A stretch of 14,088 nt of DNA from the NCBI GenBank assembly GCA_946401765.1, contig CAMIVJ010000031.1, forward strand, positions 1-14,088. Direction: 5' to 3'. A program made the position numbers and the translations under genes. Origin of the DNA: an uncultured bacterium (GTDB lineage Bacteria; Verrucomicrobiota; Kiritimatiellia; RFP12; UBA1067). Below the pieces are notes generated by a model, which made no database searches, was not told the DNA's origin, and was given only the letters and a program-made list of their open reading frames with translations. Shown piece by piece: positions 11,925 to 14,088 of the stretch; positions within the stretch are counted from its first letter, which is position 1; every line of letters starts with the position of its first letter.

Positions 11925-14020
11925 TGGCAGGAAGACTGACAAATTTCACTAACGTGTTCAGCCGGTTCGGCGACCTTGTGCTCGCCGTTCTGGTGGTGTG
12001 CGTCATCGGGCTTCTCATCATCCCGCTGCCAACGCCCGTGGTGGACCTGCTGATCTCCATCAACCTGATGATCTCCACGGTGATGCTGATGCTGTCGCTC
12101 TACCTGCCCAGGGCGCTTGCGTTCTCCACGTTCCCGTCGATGCTCCTCTTCACCACGCTGTACCGGCTGGCGCTCAACGTGACCACGACGAGGCTCATCC
12201 TGCTAAAGGCCAACGCCGGCGAGATCATCTACACGTTCGGCAACTTCGTGGTGGGCGGCAACTTCGTGGTGGGCGCGGTGATCTTCCTCATCATCACGAT
12301 CGTGCAGTTCGTGGTGATCGCCAAGGGCGCAGAGCGCGTCTCAGAGGTGGCGGCCAGGTTCACGCTCGACGCGATGCCCGGCAAGCAGATGTCGATCGAC
12401 GCCGACATGCGCGCGGGCGCCATCGACCAGGAGACGGCTAAGCAGCGGCGCAACGAGCTCGCGAAGGAGAGCCAGCTCTACGGCGCGATGGACGGCGCGA
12501 TGAAGTTCGTCAAGGGCGACGCGATCGCCGGTCTCATCATCACCTCAATCAACATCATCGGCGGCATACTCATCGGCATGCTGATGTTCGACAAGGACGT
12601 CGGCTGGTGCGTCAAGCGCTTCGGCATCCTCACCATCGGCGACGGACTCGTCAGCCAGATCCCCGCGCTGCTCATATCCATCACCGCCGGCATCATCGTC
12701 ACCCGCGTCGGGCAGGAGAAGGCGAATCCGCTCGGCGTGGACATCGTCAACCAGATATTCGCCCAGCCCAAGGCGATCCTTCTCGGCGCGGGCATGTGCA
12801 TCCTCATCGGCCTCATCCCCGGCTTCCCGAAGCTCCAGCTCTTCGGTCTCGCCGCCGCCACCGGGCTCGTGGGCTGGTCGCTCGTCCGCAGGGCCCGCGC
12901 CGCCAGGCTCGCGGAGGAGAAGGGAGTGGATCCGCTCGCCGCGGCCGCCCCGAGCACGGATCCCGGCGGGCAGAAGAAGAAGAAGAAGAGGGACGGGGGC
13001 GACTTCTCCATGGTCACGCCGCTCATGGTGGACATCGACGCGGAGGTGCGGAGCTCGCTCACCTACGACGAGCTCAACGACAAGATCATGGACATCCGCC
13101 GCGCCCTCTACCACGACCTCGGCGTGCCGTTCCCGGGCATCAACCTTTCGCTCAACTCCTCGCTCGCGGACGGGCGCTACCGGCTGCTCGTGAACGAAGT
13201 GCCGGTCTCGGAGGGGCAGCTCCGCTCGGGCTACGTGTTCGCGCTGGAGTCCGCCGAGAACCTCGAGGTCACGGGCGTGTCGTTCGAGAAGGGCCGCCCC
13301 TTCATCGCGGGATACGAGACGTGCTGGGTCAAGGAGGAGGACAGGCAGCGCCTTGACGAGAGCGGTATCCGCTACCTCGACATCAACGGCGTGCTCACCT
13401 ACCACCTCTCCGGGGTCCTCAAGCGCTACGCCAACGAGTTCCTTTCGCTGCAGGAGACGAGGCTCCTCCTGGACCACATGGAGAAGGAGGCTCCCGAGCT
13501 CGTCAAGGAGGTCCAGCGCGTGCTCCCGATACAGAAGATCACGGACGTCCTGCAGCGCCTGGTCCAGGAAGGCATATGCATCCGCGACCTGAAGCGCATC
13601 ATGCAGTGCCTCATCGAGTGGGGCCAGAAGGAGAAGGACACGGTGCTCCTCGTGGAGTACGTAAGGAGCGCGCTTTCGCGCTACATCTCCTACAAGTTCT
13701 CGGGCGGGCAGAACATGATCGCCGCGTACCTGCTGGATCCGTCGCTGGAGGAGAAGATAAGGAAGTCGGTGCGGCAGACCTCCGGCGGCAGCTACCTCGC
13801 GATGGACCCCCAGACCGTCCGCTCCATCCTCGCCGTGCTCAAGCGCACGGTCGGCGACCTCTCGCGCATCCAGCAGAAGCCGGTGGTGATAGTCTCGGTG
13901 GACATCCGCCGATACTTCCGCAAGATGATAGACAAGGACTACTACGAACTGCCGGTGCTCTCCTTCCAGGAGCTGTCGCCGGAAATAAACATCCAGCCGC
14001 TCGGACGGTTGAAACTGTGA
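11924..14020 (+). CDS. sctV: T3SS export gate protein SctV (YscV/LcrD/InvA, FHIPEP family)
   Basis: SctV forms the inner-membrane export gate whose cytosolic nonameric ring receives substrates, chaperones and SctW. The 698-residue product has the usual length. The N-terminal half holds about eight membrane segments (from about 17 to 322), interrupted by the conserved cytosolic loop KGAERVSEVAARFTLDAMPG and KQMSIDAD (134-161), the FHIPEP hallmark. A linker at 323-360 includes five consecutive lysines (351-355, an AAG run in the DNA). The cytosolic domain runs from about 365 to the end, with PGINLS, GYVFALES and the CIRDLKRIMQCLIEWGQKEK helix region and the VIVSVDIRRYF strand near the C-terminus. 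The ATG at 11924 overlaps the previous stop as TGATG; GTG at 11921 would add one residue. Confidence 0.96.
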   Translation: MAGRLTNFTNVFSRFGDLVLAVLVVCVIGLLIIPLPTPVVDLLISINLMISTVMLMLSLYLPRALAFSTFPSMLLFTTLYRLALNVTTTRLILLKANAGEIIYTFGNFVVGGNFVVGAVIFLIITIVQFVVIAKGAERVSEVAARFTLDAMPGKQMSIDADMRAGAIDQETAKQRRNELAKESQLYGAMDGAMKFVKGDAIAGLIITSINIIGGILIGMLMFDKDVGWCVKRFGILTIGDGLVSQIPALLISITAGIIVTRVGQEKANPLGVDIVNQIFAQPKAILLGAGMCILIGLIPGFPKLQLFGLAAATGLVGWSLVRRARAARLAEEKGVDPLAAAAPSTDPGGQKKKKKRDGGDFSMVTPLMVDIDAEVRSSLTYDELNDKIMDIRRALYHDLGVPFPGINLSLNSSLADGRYRLLVNEVPVSEGQLRSGYVFALESAENLEVTGVSFEKGRPFIAGYETCWVKEEDRQRLDESGIRYLDINGVLTYHLSGVLKRYANEFLSLQETRLLLDHMEKEAPELVKEVQRVLPIQKITDVLQRLVQEGICIRDLKRIMQCLIEWGQKEKDTVLLVEYVRSALSRYISYKFSGGQNMIAAYLLDPSLEEKIRKSVRQTSGGSYLAMDPQTVRSILAVLKRTVGDLSRIQQKPVVIVSVDIRRYFRKMIDKDYYELPVLSFQELSPEINIQPLGRLKL

Positions 14021-14039
14021 GGAAGGCCCGCGAAGCAAA

Positions 14040-14088
14040 ATGAGTTGGATGCTGAAGATAACCGAAGGTCCGATGAAGGGCGCCGAGA
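14040..14088 (+). CDS. Start of FHA-domain-like protein, SctD candidate (cut by window end)
   Basis: Sixteen codons are visible: MSWMLKITEGPMKGAE. A short hydrophobic strand followed by G-P/M-K-G-A-E is the common opening of FHA domains (strand, then G..G.E). SctD inner-ring proteins (YscD, CdsD) begin with an FHA-like domain, and sctD is expected in such operons. GAGGAAGG at 14019-14027 lies upstream, twelve to thirteen bases before the ATG. Sixteen residues are too few to separate SctD from any other FHA protein. Confidence 0.45.
   Translation, partial: MSWMLKITEGPMKGAE

Noticed and set aside
12239..12274. 18-base tandem repeat in sctV giving GNFVVG twice
   Set aside because: The VVGGN.VVG pattern is normal for this part of the SctV family, so it need not be a recent duplication.
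12545..14038. 497-codon open frame on the minus strand over sctV
   Set aside because: It is antisense to a well-conserved FHIPEP gene and is explained by codon bias.

Overview
The window is a type III secretion system (T3SS) locus. All recognisable genes lie on the + strand, are G+C-rich, tightly packed, and mostly preceded by strong AAGGAG/GGAGG ribosome binding sites. The secretin, the FHIPEP export gate and the pore-forming translocators indicate a diderm bacterium. The sequence does not fix the phylum. The mixed Ysc-like and EspA/SseB-like gene content, the AIM24-type gene inside the locus and the FHA-like start of the last gene suggest a poorly sampled lineage. A PVC-superphylum member (Lentisphaerota, Kiritimatiellota, Verrucomicrobiota, Chlamydiota) is my guess, with low confidence.

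Left half (1-6897), translocator and secreted-protein block: a coiled-coil protein (155-961) that looks like a truncated relative of the translocator; a SycD/LcrH-type TPR chaperone (1021-1527); the large pore translocator SctE (1654-2757); the second translocator SctB with an unusually long coiled-coil insert (2814-4499); then four tandem paralogues of about 170-190 residues (4566-6897) that resemble EspA/SseB-type filament or tip proteins. Three transcription starts in this block carry the same promoter-like element: G[AT]AACC, then exactly 17 bases, then TA[TA][TA]C[AT]. Several gene junctions carry degenerate tandem repeats of exactly 8 (in one case 7) bases just upstream of the ribosome binding site.

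Right half (6930-14088), apparatus block: a class I (CesT-like) chaperone, the secretin SctC with a charged C-terminal tail, an AIM24-family protein, the gatekeeper SctW (YopN-TyeA fused), a SycN-sized chaperone, a YscX-like protein, the export gate SctV, and the first 16 codons of a probable FHA-domain protein (SctD candidate) cut by the window edge. Stop and start codons overlap or touch at almost every junction, so this is read as one translationally coupled operon. The order sctW - chaperone - yscX-like - sctV follows the Yersinia yopN-tyeA-sycN-yscX-yscY-yscV order, except that no yscY counterpart is seen.

Together: SctC would form the outer-membrane ring, SctV the inner-membrane export gate, SctW and its chaperone would control the order of secretion, and the left-half products would be delivered to build the tip or filament and the host-membrane pore. 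No needle (SctF), ATPase (SctN) or SctRSTU gene is in the window; they must lie outside it if the system is complete.
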